Part shown: piece after piece, positions 1 through 7,758 of the stretch | Layout: every line of letters begins with the position of its first letter | Position numbering within the stretch: the stretch's first letter is position 1 | DNA from: Bacteroidales bacterium | GTDB lineage: Bacteria; Bacteroidota; Bacteroidia; Bacteroidales; JALTDM01 | Length of the DNA: 10,877 nt | Direction of reading: 5' to 3' | Assembly: GCA_027074135.1 (NCBI GenBank) | Contig: JALTDM010000104.1 | Coordinates: 1 to 10,877 of the forward strand | Made by a program: the position numbers and the translations under genes | Notes under the pieces: model-generated | The model's input: the letters and a program-made list of their open reading frames with translations, nothing else | What the model was told of the DNA's origin: nothing | Database searches by the model: none

Positions 1-6
1 AAATTT

Positions 7-115
<109 letters not shown>

Positions 116-129
116 CTTTATTAACAATG

Positions 130-157
130 AAAGGTCGCCATTTTGGCGACCTTTTTT
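130..157 (+). terminator. Rho-independent terminator of the rRNA operon
   Basis: A perfect 10-bp stem (131-140 with 144-153, GC-rich core GGTCGCC/GGCGACC) closes a TTT loop and runs directly into six T residues (152-157). This is a textbook intrinsic terminator for the 5S transcript. On the minus strand the same stem is followed by only three T, so it may act weakly on convergent transcripts from the gene ending at 209, for which I see no other terminator. Confidence 0.93.
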
Positions 158-208
158 GGTTTGGGTGAAAGTCCAGATATTACGCTTTATCTTTTTACTT
201 TATATAAT

Positions 209-2491
209 CTATTTTTGCTTTGTAATTTCTAATAAAACTTTTTCAGGAGTGGCGGGAAGATGTAAGATAGCTTCTTTTTTGTAATTGCTTATACTTTCAA
301 TAGCATTCTGTAATGCGTAGATTACTGATAATCCGTAAATAAATGGAGGTTCGCCTACACCCTTTGAACCTAAAACACTTGCAAATTTTCTGTTTTTCTT
401 TATCGTTTCTACTTCAAAAACTTCAGGTGTATCCGAGTAAGTAGGTATTTTGTAAACTGAAGTATTAGCAGCCAAGTTATTGCCATTATTGTCATAAATA
501 ATTTCTTCCATTGTAGCCCAACCCATTCCTTGAATATATGCACCTTGTATTTGTCCTATATCTATATGATTGTTTATTGGATTACCATCTTCGTGAACAA
601 TGTATGTTTTTTCGACTTTATACATTCCTGTTAGTAAATCTACTTTTACAACAGACAGTGCAGCTCCATATACATAGTAATAAAACGGATTTCCTTTACC
701 TTTTTCTCTGTCAAAACCAATTCCGGGGGTTCTGTAAAATTCTTGTGCTCCTAAATTTATTCTATTGAAATAAGCTGAAGATGCGAGCTCTTCAAAAGTT
801 ATTGATTTACCTGATTGTTTGCAGAAAATTTTATTGTTTTGGAAGTAAACATCATTTTTATTGCATTTACCATTAAAAAGTTTGGTAGCTTGGCTGATTA
901 GCCTTTGTTTTATTTTTTGAGCAGCCTTTAATGCGGCACTCCCGTTTAAATCCACCGCAGTTGATGCTGCAGTAGGAGATGTATTTGCTACGCGTTTGGT
1001 ATTTGTACTTTCTACTCTTATACGTGTTATATCCAATCCAAATTCATTTGCAACAATTTGGGCAATTTTAGTATTTACTTCTTGTCCCATTTCCACTGCA
1101 CCATGTGATACAGAAACGGTTCCGTCTGTGTAAATCCAAACCAAAGCAGAACCTTGATTTAGGAATTTTGAAGTGAAAGATATACCGAACTTAAGAGAAA
1201 CTACACCTATTCCTTTTTTCTCGAATTTATGGGTTTTATTAAAGTTTTCTATATCTTTTTTCAGGCTGGTATAATTTGAATTATTTTTTAATTTTTCCAA
1301 AGACTCAATTATGAAAGTCTCTTTAATTTTTTGTCCGTATGGTGCAGGTTGCTCTTCTTTATAAGCATTTATTATGCGAATTTCTATGGGGTCTTTTTTC
1401 AGTTTGAAGGCAATCCGTTCAATTATATGTTCAATGGAGAAAAACGCTTGTGGTGCACCAAAACCGCGAAATGCGGTATTTGGCGGTAGATTTGTTTTTG
1501 CAATACGTGCTTTTATTCCTATGTTAGGTATAAAATATGAACCATCGATGTTTAACACGAATCTTTCCAAGACGGCAGTTGACAAATCTGTATAAGCTCC
1601 TCCGTTTGTGGTTAGTTGAAATTTTGCAGCTAAGATTTTTCCGTTTTTATCAAATCCGACCTTATATTTTGTTTTGAAAGGATGTCGTTTGCCTGTGTAT
1701 TTCATATCATCTTGGCGTGACATAATAAAATAAACGGGTTTACCGGTATGGTAGGATGCCAAAGCAGCAAGTGATGCAAAAATTGTAGCTTTTCGTTCTT
1801 TACCACCAAAAGCTCCTCCTAACCGCTTAACATCTACCGTTATGTCTTTGCTTTTTATACCTAAAATTCTTGAAACAACGCTTTGTATTTCTGTTGGGGA
1901 TTGTGTCGCAGAATAAATAAAGTAGTGATTACCTTCGTCCGGAACAACCAAAACTCGTTGTGTTTCCAAATAGAGGTGATCTTGTGCTCCACCTGTTATT
2001 TCCTCTTCAATTATGTGGTCACATTTTTCAAATGCTTTGTCAGGATTATCTCTTTTTACTTCTTGCTTGTAATCAAAAAAACTGTTTTGTTTTTCTGCTT
2101 CTTTTATCGTAAGTATGGGTGTGTGGGGATTGTATTTGATTTTTACCTTTGAAAGTGCAGTGGTGCAAGATTCTTTGTTTGTACAAACTATAATAGCAAC
2201 AGGTTGTCCTATATAACTAACTTTATCTTCCGGCAATAAAGGTTCATCAAATTCAATAACACCTATTTGATTTATTCCCGGAATGTCTTTGTGTGTCAAG
2301 ACAGTAACAACTCCGGGGATAGACAAAACTTCATCGTAATTTATTAATAAAATATCTGCTGAAGCATAAGTTGAAAAAACAGGTTGCATAACAAGAGTTC
2401 CTTGTGGCATAGGGGATTCCAGCAAATATTTTGTTTTGCCGGTTACATGTAGTTCACCGTCTATGTGTGTAATATTACTTTCAGGTTTCAT
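209..2491 (-). CDS. xdhB: Xanthine dehydrogenase, molybdopterin-binding large subunit
   Basis: Catalytic subunit that hydroxylates hypoxanthine to xanthine and xanthine to urate at the molybdenum cofactor, passing electrons to the FeS/FAD subunit; cytoplasmic. At 760 residues it has the usual length of a separate Mo subunit. It has the aldehyde oxidase/XDH hammerhead fold at the N-terminus (about 10-120) and the Mo-binding domain from about 130 to the end. Aligning by eye with bovine XDH, the key residues fall at matching spacing: Q197 (Q767), E232 in GGAFGGKE (E802), R310 (R880), R342 and F344 in FRGFGAPQ (R912, F914), F439-T440 in GISFT (F1009-T1010), and the catalytic base E714 in GVGEPP (E1261). 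The E232/R310 pair is typical of purine hydroxylases and is replaced in aldehyde oxidases. Its ATGA start overlaps the stop of the small subunit, which suggests coupled translation. The name follows Rhodobacter usage; E. coli naming is reversed. No frameshift or truncation is visible. Confidence 0.95.
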   Translation of the reverse strand: MKPESNITHIDGELHVTGKTKYLLESPMPQGTLVMQPVFSTYASADILLINYDEVLSIPGVVTVLTHKDIPGINQIGVIEFDEPLLPEDKVSYIGQPVAIIVCTNKESCTTALSKVKIKYNPHTPILTIKEAEKQNSFFDYKQEVKRDNPDKAFEKCDHIIEEEITGGAQDHLYLETQRVLVVPDEGNHYFIYSATQSPTEIQSVVSRILGIKSKDITVDVKRLGGAFGGKERKATIFASLAALASYHTGKPVYFIMSRQDDMKYTGKRHPFKTKYKVGFDKNGKILAAKFQLTTNGGAYTDLSTAVLERFVLNIDGSYFIPNIGIKARIAKTNLPPNTAFRGFGAPQAFFSIEHIIERIAFKLKKDPIEIRIINAYKEEQPAPYGQKIKETFIIESLEKLKNNSNYTSLKKDIENFNKTHKFEKKGIGVVSLKFGISFTSKFLNQGSALVWIYTDGTVSVSHGAVEMGQEVNTKIAQIVANEFGLDITRIRVESTNTKRVANTSPTAASTAVDLNGSAALKAAQKIKQRLISQATKLFNGKCNKNDVYFQNNKIFCKQSGKSITFEELASSAYFNRINLGAQEFYRTPGIGFDREKGKGNPFYYYVYGAALSVVKVDLLTGMYKVEKTYIVHEDGNPINNHIDIGQIQGAYIQGMGWATMEEIIYDNNGNNLAANTSVYKIPTYSDTPEVFEVETIKKNRKFASVLGSKGVGEPPFIYGLSVIYALQNAIESISNYKKEAILHLPATPEKVLLEITKQK

Positions 2492-3903
2492 TTTATAAAA
2501 ATTTGAGGATATAATTTATAAAAATGCTTGATAATATGATTTTTTACCAATTCTTTTCTATAATTGCCAGAGCCTCTGATATCACTAATGGGGTGAATTT
2601 GGTATTTTATTGTTTCCGCTATTTCGTAAACCGTTTCTTCAGATAATTCTTTTCCTGTAAAGTTTTTTACAGTTTTGCATAAATAAGGTGTAGGTGCAAT
2701 TCCACCAAGGGATAAATTTATATAGGTGATAGTATTATTTTCGACCTTTACAGCCAATGCTGAATTAACGGTGGAAATATCTACAGCTTTTCTTTTACTT
2801 GTTTTCTCGAAAGAAAACCTAACATCATTTTGAACAGGAATAATGATGGATTTTATTATCTCTCCTTCGTTAAAAGCTGTTTTTTTATAAGAAATAAAAA
2901 ATTCGGAAAGTGGGATAATTCTTTCGGTATTCATTAAAAAGTTTAGCAATTTAAGTTTTGTGTTAGCAGTAAGTAGTAGTGATGTGCTATCAGCAATTGG
3001 AGATGCATTGGCAATATTTCCTGCCAGAGTGGCAACATTTCTTATTTGTAATGATGCCATTTGTTTTATTGTAGAAGCTAAAACAGGGAAATGTTTTTTT
3101 ATTGTTTCGGAGTTTTTTATTTGAGAAAGGGTTACAGTTGATCCGATTTCCAAAGAATCATTTTGATATTTTATAAAATTTAATTCGTCTATTTCGGATA
3201 TATCTAAAATTGCTTCAGGGCGAAATCCTTTGTGTTTTATTGCAATCATAAGGTCTGTGCCACCATTTATTATGGCATCATATTTTTTTACTTTATAGAG
3301 TTCCGATAATGAAGAGGGTACATAATAATTTTTGTTGCCGTAACTTTCCTTTTTATTGTTTTTAAGGAGTAGGTTTATTCTGTCAAAATAGCCAGGTACA
3401 GGAAAATCTTTTTTTGAGAATATTTTTGCCGAATAACGTGCAGAGTTGCGAATGGACACATAGCCTGTACAGCGGCAAAGATTTCCTTCCAGTGCTTCTG
3501 TTATGCCTTCGTCATTGTATTTGTCAGAGTTGTAAAAATAGCCGAAAAGAGACATAACTATTCCGGGTGTGCAATATCCGCATTGAGTTGCATGGTTTTC
3601 CAAAACCGAGACTTGTACCGGATGCAGCTCTTTGTTTGTTTGCAATCCTTCGGAAGTTACAATATGTTTACCATTTAGGCGAACTGCAGGATAAATGCAC
3701 GATGTAATCGTTTTATATTCTACCTTATTATTTACCAAACTGCCCACTAATACCGTACAAGCACCGCAATCACCTTCACCACAGCCTTCTTTGGGTCCTG
3801 TATAGCCCAATGATTTTAATAATTCTAAGGCAGATAGATATGGTGATACTTCGACGGAATAATTTATACCATTTATGAAAAAACTTATTGAAATTTTTTG
3901 CAT
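2488..3903 (-). CDS. xdhA: Xanthine dehydrogenase, FeS/FAD small subunit
   Basis: Electron-transfer subunit carrying two [2Fe-2S] clusters and FAD, which takes electrons from the Mo site and probably reduces NAD+. At 471 residues it is a ferredoxin-FAD fusion, the layout of Rhodobacter-type XdhA. The N-terminal plant-type ferredoxin domain (about 1-75) has C41, C46, C49 and C69. The second, four-helix cluster domain (about 80-160) has C108 and C111 in QCGYCTPG, and C143 and C145 in GNLCRCTGY. The FAD-binding domain starts near 190, with NGGTDLM (213-219) and TLAGNIANASPIADS (292-306); EFFISYKKT (334-342) matches the region near the flavin in animal XDH. The C-terminal 100 residues are the CO dehydrogenase flavoprotein C-terminal domain. 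All eight cluster cysteines are present. It starts 5 nt after the membrane protein gene ends and overlaps xdhB by 4 nt. No strong Shine-Dalgarno site precedes it. Confidence 0.95.
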   Translation of the reverse strand: MQKISISFFINGINYSVEVSPYLSALELLKSLGYTGPKEGCGEGDCGACTVLVGSLVNNKVEYKTITSCIYPAVRLNGKHIVTSEGLQTNKELHPVQVSVLENHATQCGYCTPGIVMSLFGYFYNSDKYNDEGITEALEGNLCRCTGYVSIRNSARYSAKIFSKKDFPVPGYFDRINLLLKNNKKESYGNKNYYVPSSLSELYKVKKYDAIINGGTDLMIAIKHKGFRPEAILDISEIDELNFIKYQNDSLEIGSTVTLSQIKNSETIKKHFPVLASTIKQMASLQIRNVATLAGNIANASPIADSTSLLLTANTKLKLLNFLMNTERIIPLSEFFISYKKTAFNEGEIIKSIIIPVQNDVRFSFEKTSKRKAVDISTVNSALAVKVENNTITYINLSLGGIAPTPYLCKTVKNFTGKELSEETVYEIAETIKYQIHPISDIRGSGNYRKELVKNHIIKHFYKLYPQIFIK

Positions 3904-3908
3904 TTTAT

Positions 3909-4490
3909 TTAGTTGTGATTTAATTTAATAGATTTTATTATTTTAACTAAACTTAAAATTAAAAATGTGGTTAAAACAAAAATGACAGAAAATGTAGCCC
4001 AAGTAAATCCTTCATATACTAAAAAATTGAAGATACCATTAGTGTCGTTAAAAGACAGCAAATAATTGCACGGATATAAGTGTATACCTATAGTTCTGAA
4101 AATAAATGCTGATATATATGAACCAAAGAATGTTGATAAAAGTATTATTTCTATTTTATTGGTTTTCTGGATAGTAAATAAAATAGTGAATACGATACCC
4201 TCTACTGTAATTGCGAAAAGCGAATTTATTATAGAAGTAAAATTATATCCGAAAATTGGAATCGAAAGCAGTTTTATAAGTAAAGTACCTATGATTATAC
4301 TGGCTATAAAAAAAAATGATTTTTTGCCTTTTCCGAATATTGTCGTGGCAAGGTAAATAACTGATGCAGCAATACTTACAAGAACTGCTGAGTGATGTAT
4401 AAATGGGGCTAATTTTTGTCTAAGAAAAAGTTCGGAAATCCCCCATATTAATGTTAGAAACAATAAATAAAACTTTGCTTGAGTTTTCAT
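3909..4490 (-). CDS. Unrecognised six-helix membrane protein, first gene of XDH operon
   Basis: I do not recognise a family with confidence. The 193-residue protein is strongly hydrophobic, with about six likely membrane helices (near 5-22, 33-52, 58-80, 88-108, 112-131 and 160-183), a basic loop at 54-58 (GKGKK) and a basic C-terminal tail. It has no signal peptide cleavage site, no large soluble domain and no ATP-binding motif. Size and helix number fit a small solute-binding membrane component such as the S subunit of an ECF transporter, and the early motif WGISELFL also resembles such proteins. This is inference, and no ATPase or T component is visible nearby. It is followed after 5 nt by xdhA, so it is very probably co-transcribed with xanthine dehydrogenase. 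A role in uptake of a purine or cofactor precursor, or export of product, is possible but unproven. The start is the only ATG that gives the full first helix. Confidence 0.8.
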   Translation of the reverse strand: MKTQAKFYLLFLTLIWGISELFLRQKLAPFIHHSAVLVSIAASVIYLATTIFGKGKKSFFFIASIIIGTLLIKLLSIPIFGYNFTSIINSLFAITVEGIVFTILFTIQKTNKIEIILLSTFFGSYISAFIFRTIGIHLYPCNYLLSFNDTNGIFNFLVYEGFTWATFSVIFVLTTFLILSLVKIIKSIKLNHN

Positions 4491-4507
4491 AATATCATTC
4501 TTTTCTA

Positions 4508-4533
4508 CAAATGTAAGAATTTTTATTTTTCAA
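4508..4533 (-). promoter_or_regulatory. Candidate promoter of the XDH operon (TACATTTG)
   Basis: On the minus strand, TACATTTG at 4515-4508 matches the Bacteroidota -7 consensus TAnnTTTG exactly. A TTG at 4533-4531 could be the -33 element, but the 15-nt gap is shorter than the usual spacing of about 19 to 21 nt. The element ends 17 nt before the start codon at 4490, which implies a very short leader. A promoter is expected here because pyrF ends 129 nt upstream. Confidence 0.45.
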
Positions 4534-4540
4534 TGGTGTT

Positions 4541-4594
4541 TTACGTAACGATATCAAGAAAAGCAATTTTTCTTTTTTTATTGAGATGATCTCA
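4541..4594. promoter_or_regulatory. Two palindromes, possible operators upstream of XDH operon
   Basis: TTACGTAA (4541-4548) is a perfect 8-bp palindrome lying about 30 nt upstream of the promoter-like TACATTTG. TGAGATGATCTCA (4582-4594) is a perfect 6-bp dyad around a single central G, about 70 nt upstream of it. Both lie in the only sizeable non-coding gap before the operon. They could bind a dimeric regulator, but neither matches a site I can name, and short palindromes occur by chance in AT-rich DNA. Confidence 0.25.
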
Positions 4595-4619
4595 TAGGTG
4601 AAAGTGTTATTTTTATTTG

Positions 4620-5438
4620 TTAAAATATATATCTTTTTATCTCATCTCTAAGTTTTTGAGCAGAGACTGAAGCAGCTTTTGTGAAGTTACCATAAGAATT
4701 ATTTGCAAAAATTATTGACCTTGAAGAATTTATGATGAGTCCGTAATTGTTTGTTTTACCGTGTTTTATAACACTTTCTAGACTTCCGCCTTGTGCTCCT
4801 ATTCCCGGGATAAGCAAAAAATTGTCGGTAGCAATTTGTCTAATTCTTTGCAAATATTCTGTTTTGGTTGCTCCCACAACAAACATTATCTTGTCATTTA
4901 GTCCCCAATTTGTTGCTTTTGTGAGTATGTGTTCAAAGAGTTTTATGCCTTCTTTGCTTTCAAACATTTGTATTTCATCTGCTGATGAATTAGAGGTCAG
5001 GGCTAATAGGATAACATATTTATCATCATATTCGAGAAATGGAGCTACAACATCATAACCCATATATGGAGACAGGGTAACGGCGTCAAAGTCCATTCTT
5101 CCGAAAAATGTACGTGCATAATGTTTTGAAGTATTGCCTATGTCACCGCGTTTTGCATCGGCTATTGTGAAAATTTCCGGATATTTTTCTTTTAAATATT
5201 TTTGAGTGAATTCTAAACTTAACCAACCTGTAAAACCTTCCGATTCGTAAAAAGCCAAATTCGGTTTGTATGCAATTGCATTTTTATTTGTTGCGTCTAT
5301 TATCCGCTTATTGAATTCGTATTGAGGCAAGGATGTTTTCAAAAATTCTTCAGGAATTTTATTTATGTCGGAATCAAGCCCTACACAGAGAAGAGATTGC
5401 TTCTTTTCTATTTCGGATATAAGATCTTTTATTGTCAT
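4620..5438 (-). CDS. pyrF: Orotidine 5'-phosphate decarboxylase (type 2)
   Basis: Last step of de novo UMP synthesis: decarboxylates OMP to UMP in the cytoplasm. The 272-residue length and sequence fit the longer type 2 OMP decarboxylase family, a TIM barrel. Visible residues include D22 in VGLDSD, K58 in AYKPN, the charged catalytic array D94-x-K96-x-x-D99 in DAKRGDIGNT, the TLSPYMGYD segment (121-129), PGIGAQGG (211-218) and the phosphate-binding R240 in NSSRS. All expected catalytic residues are present. The start codon overlaps the prfA stop as ATGA, so translation is probably coupled to prfA. The gene ends 129 nt before the next gene and I see no convincing GC-rich terminator after it. 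Confidence 0.96.
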   Translation of the reverse strand: MTIKDLISEIEKKQSLLCVGLDSDINKIPEEFLKTSLPQYEFNKRIIDATNKNAIAYKPNLAFYESEGFTGWLSLEFTQKYLKEKYPEIFTIADAKRGDIGNTSKHYARTFFGRMDFDAVTLSPYMGYDVVAPFLEYDDKYVILLALTSNSSADEIQMFESKEGIKLFEHILTKATNWGLNDKIMFVVGATKTEYLQRIRQIATDNFLLIPGIGAQGGSLESVIKHGKTNNYGLIINSSRSIIFANNSYGNFTKAASVSAQKLRDEIKRYIF

Positions 5439-6523
5439 AATCCGCTTTCTTTAAGTTTTTCGGCATTTTCAGCCATTTGTAATTTTTCAATCAGTTCACC
5501 GATATTTCCTTCCATAAAATCTTGAAGATTGTAGGAAGTGTAATTTATTCGGTGATCGGTAATACGTCCTTGCGGGAAATTATAAGTTCTGATTTTTGCT
5601 GAACGGTCACCGGTGGAAACCATTGTTTTTCTTTTGGCTGTGATTTCAGCCATTTTCTTTTCCAGTTCAATTTGATACAGGCGTGCTTTAAGTTCACGCA
5701 TTGCTTTTTCCAAGTTTCTGGTTTGGGAACGTTCATCTTGGCAAGAAACTACTATACCTGTAGGGATATGTGTAAGTCTGACAGCTGAATAAGTTGTGTT
5801 TACAGATTGTCCGCCCGGACCTGATGAGCAAAAAATATCTTTTCTTATTTCGTCAGGTTTTACTTCGATATCAATATCATCTGCTTCCGGGAAAACTGCA
5901 ACACTTACGGCAGATGTATGAATGCGTCCTTGGGTTTCTGTTTGTGGTACCCTTTGAACACGGTGAACGCCTGCTTCATATTTCAATGTACCATAAGCAC
6001 CGTCTCCTTTTATTTCGGCTACTATTTCTTTGTATCCGCCAACAGTTCCTTCTGTAAAGTGGGTAACTTCAACTTTCCAACCTTTTGTTTCGCAAAATTT
6101 TTGATACATACGAAATAATTCTCCTGCAAATAAACTTGCTTCATCTCCTCCTGTTCCCGCTCTGATTTCTATAATTGCGTTTTTATCATCTTCAGGGTCT
6201 TTGGGTAATAGAAGTATTTTTATTTTTTCCTCAATTTGCGGTAATTGTTTTTCGAGTTCTTCGAGTTCTTCTTTGGCAAGTTCTTTCATTTCCGGGTCTT
6301 TCTCATTAGCGACCATTTCGCGGTTGGTCTCTATATTACTGAGAATATCCCTGTATTTTTTGTAAGTGTCAACTATAGGTTTAAGGGTTTTATATTCTTT
6401 GTTAAGTTTAACGAACTTTTTGTTGTCGGAAATAACTTCAGGGTCGGTGAGACTTTTTTCAATTTCCGCAAATTTTTTTTCTACATCAGCGAGTTTTGTG
6501 AGTAATAAATTATTGGTTTCCAT
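5435..6523 (-). CDS. prfA: Peptide chain release factor 1
   Basis: Reads UAA and UAG stop codons in the ribosomal A site and triggers peptide release. Domain 1 is a charged coiled coil (about 1-105). The stop-codon recognition motif P-x-T is P193-Q194-T195 in VPQTETQGRIHT, where E. coli has PAT; this marks RF1, since RF2 has SPF. The GGQ catalytic motif is at 237-239 in SSGPGGQSVNTTYSAVR, the glutamine being the usual PrmC methylation site. The C-terminal part includes the RIRTYNFPQGRITDHR-type segment (311-325) shared by class I release factors. Length (362) is normal. No prmC gene is adjacent. It follows purM after 69 nt with a promoter candidate between them, and overlaps pyrF by 4 nt. Both prfA and xdhA themselves end in TGA, which RF1 does not read. 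Confidence 0.98.
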   Translation of the reverse strand: METNNLLLTKLADVEKKFAEIEKSLTDPEVISDNKKFVKLNKEYKTLKPIVDTYKKYRDILSNIETNREMVANEKDPEMKELAKEELEELEKQLPQIEEKIKILLLPKDPEDDKNAIIEIRAGTGGDEASLFAGELFRMYQKFCETKGWKVEVTHFTEGTVGGYKEIVAEIKGDGAYGTLKYEAGVHRVQRVPQTETQGRIHTSAVSVAVFPEADDIDIEVKPDEIRKDIFCSSGPGGQSVNTTYSAVRLTHIPTGIVVSCQDERSQTRNLEKAMRELKARLYQIELEKKMAEITAKRKTMVSTGDRSAKIRTYNFPQGRITDHRINYTSYNLQDFMEGNIGELIEKLQMAENAEKLKESGL

Positions 6524-6561
6524 TTTGTTGTAAATGTTTGTGTGTAAATTTATACGGTATG

Positions 6562-6569
6562 CAAATGTA
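6562..6569 (-). promoter_or_regulatory. Candidate internal promoter before prfA (TACATTTG)
   Basis: Minus-strand TACATTTG matches the Bacteroidota -7 consensus TAnnTTTG exactly and is the same octamer as that before the XDH operon. It lies in the 69-nt gap between purM and prfA, leaving a leader of about 30 nt. No TTTG is seen at the -33 position, so prfA-pyrF may still depend partly on read-through from purM. Confidence 0.4.
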
Positions 6570-6574
6570 ATAAA

Positions 6575-6597
6575 ATTAAGCTTTGGATATGCTTAAT
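6575..6597 (-). terminator. Weak hairpin at the purM stop codon
   Basis: A perfect 7-bp stem (ATTAAGC with GCTTAAT, loop of 9) contains the purM TAA stop codon and is followed on the minus strand by TTTATT. It is AT-rich and its T tract is broken, so it would be at most a partial terminator or an mRNA processing or 3' stabilising structure before the prfA promoter candidate. Confidence 0.3.
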
Positions 6598-7756
6598 ATA
6601 TGAATTCACCGTGTTTTGACTTGATAATCAATTTTTTATCTCCTTCAATGATTTTGCCTATTATTTTTGCTTTAACATTGTATTTGGCAGCTATATCTAT
6701 AAGCTTAGGTGCTGTATCTTCGTCGGTAATTATTTCCAAACGGTGTCCCATATTAAATACTTGGTACATTTCTTTCCAACTGGTACCGGATTGTTCTTGT
6801 ATTATTGCAAAGAGTGGAGGCGTATCGAAAAGATTATCTTTTATTACTGTGTTATTTGTAAAGTTCATAATTTTTGTTTGAGCACCTCCGGAGCAATGTA
6901 TCATCCCGTTTATTTTTGAACGGTAAGTTTCAAAAATTTCTTTCATTACGGGTAAGTAAGTCCGGGTAGGTGACAAAACAAGTTTGCCCATTGTTATTTC
7001 TTCTCTATCGATATTTATTGTGTCGGTTAGGCAATTTTTGCCGGTATAGATAAAGTTTTCATCGGTATTTTTGTCGTAAGTTTCAGGGTAGAGTTCTCCC
7101 ACTTTCTTGGAAAAAACATCGTGTCGTGCAGATGTTAGTCCGTTACTGCCTATGCCAGAATTGTATTCTTGTTCATAGGTTGCTTTCCCGAAAGAAGCCA
7201 ATCCGACTATTACATTTCCCGGTTTAATATTTTCGTTTGATATGATGTTTTCGATTTTTTCGCGGGCAAAAACTGTGGAATCGACAATAATTGTTCTTAC
7301 CAAATCACCGACATCGGCGGTTTCTCCTCCGGCAAGGGTAATGTTTATATCAAATTGTTTCATACTGGCGATGAACTTGTTTGTGCCTTCTATTACAGAA
7401 CTTATTACTTCGCCGGGGATAATGTGTTTGTTTCTGCCGATAGTAGAAGAAAGTATCATATTGTCTGTAACACCAACACAAAGTAAATCATCGGTATTCA
7501 TTACAATTGCATCTTGGGCAATCCCATGCCATACACTTAAATCTCCTGTGGCTTTCCAGTATGCGTAGGCAAGTGATGATTTTGTGCCTGCACCATCGGC
7601 ATGCATTATATTACAATACTTTGTGTTTCCTCCAGCTATGTCGGGCAGAATTTTTGCAAAAGCATTGGGGAATAATCCTTTATCAAGATTTTTTATGGCG
7701 TTGTGAACATCTTCTTTTTTTGCGGAAACACCGCGTGCTTCATATTTTGATGACAT
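6593..7756 (-). CDS. purM: Phosphoribosylformylglycinamidine cyclo-ligase (AIR synthase)
   Basis: Fifth step of de novo purine synthesis: ATP-dependent closure of FGAM to aminoimidazole ribonucleotide, in the cytoplasm. The protein (387 residues) belongs to the PurM fold: the N-terminal AIRS domain (about 45-165) carries DGAGTK (54-59), QDAIVMNTDDLL (81-92) and GGETADVGD (143-151); the C-terminal AIRS domain (about 180-370) carries GLASFGK (185-191), SNGLTSARH (204-212) and FNMGHR (334-339). These correspond to DGVGTK, the NDLL segment, GGETAEMPG, the SNGYSL-like loop and FNMG in E. coli PurM. It is longer than E. coli PurM (about 345) and clearly divergent, a form I recall from Bacteroidota. 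Other members of the fold (PurL, SelD, ThiL, HypE) fit less well because the FNMG and GGETA motifs occur together. It starts 72 nt after the nuclease gene ends. Confidence 0.9.
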   Translation of the reverse strand: MSSKYEARGVSAKKEDVHNAIKNLDKGLFPNAFAKILPDIAGGNTKYCNIMHADGAGTKSSLAYAYWKATGDLSVWHGIAQDAIVMNTDDLLCVGVTDNMILSSTIGRNKHIIPGEVISSVIEGTNKFIASMKQFDINITLAGGETADVGDLVRTIIVDSTVFAREKIENIISNENIKPGNVIVGLASFGKATYEQEYNSGIGSNGLTSARHDVFSKKVGELYPETYDKNTDENFIYTGKNCLTDTINIDREEITMGKLVLSPTRTYLPVMKEIFETYRSKINGMIHCSGGAQTKIMNFTNNTVIKDNLFDTPPLFAIIQEQSGTSWKEMYQVFNMGHRLEIITDEDTAPKLIDIAAKYNVKAKIIGKIIEGDKKLIIKSKHGEFIY

Positions 7757-7758
7757 AG

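Noticed and set aside
538..768. Plus-strand open frames within the minus-strand genes (for example 538-768, 1883-2152, 4747-5058, 7242-7568)
   Set aside because: They lie wholly opposite well-conserved genes, show low-complexity or cysteine/phenylalanine-rich antisense composition, and have no recognisable domain.
209..2491. Aldehyde oxidase, CO dehydrogenase or 4-hydroxybenzoyl-CoA reductase large subunit
   Set aside because: The purine-type pair E232/R310 and the GISFT, FRGFG and GVGEPP motifs fit XDH; the active-site pair is not that of aldehyde oxidase.
4556..4574. AAGAAAA/TTTTCTT hairpin followed by T residues as a terminator
   Set aside because: The stem is nearly all A-T, the T tract is on the plus strand, and no plus-strand gene ends there.
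4491..4619. Purine or molybdenum-cofactor riboswitch before the XDH operon
   Set aside because: The gap is very AT-rich, with no GC-rich multi-stem structure or recognisable conserved core, and the promoter candidate leaves almost no leader.
5545..5736. Short minus-strand frames within prfA and the nuclease gene (5545-5736, 8248-8511, 8530-8754)
   Set aside because: They are alternate-frame shadows of conserved coding sequence; the main frames are intact, so there is no frameshift to explain.
5435..6523. Release factor 2
   Set aside because: The recognition motif is PQT (P-x-T, RF1 type), not SPF, and there is no programmed frameshift site near the start.
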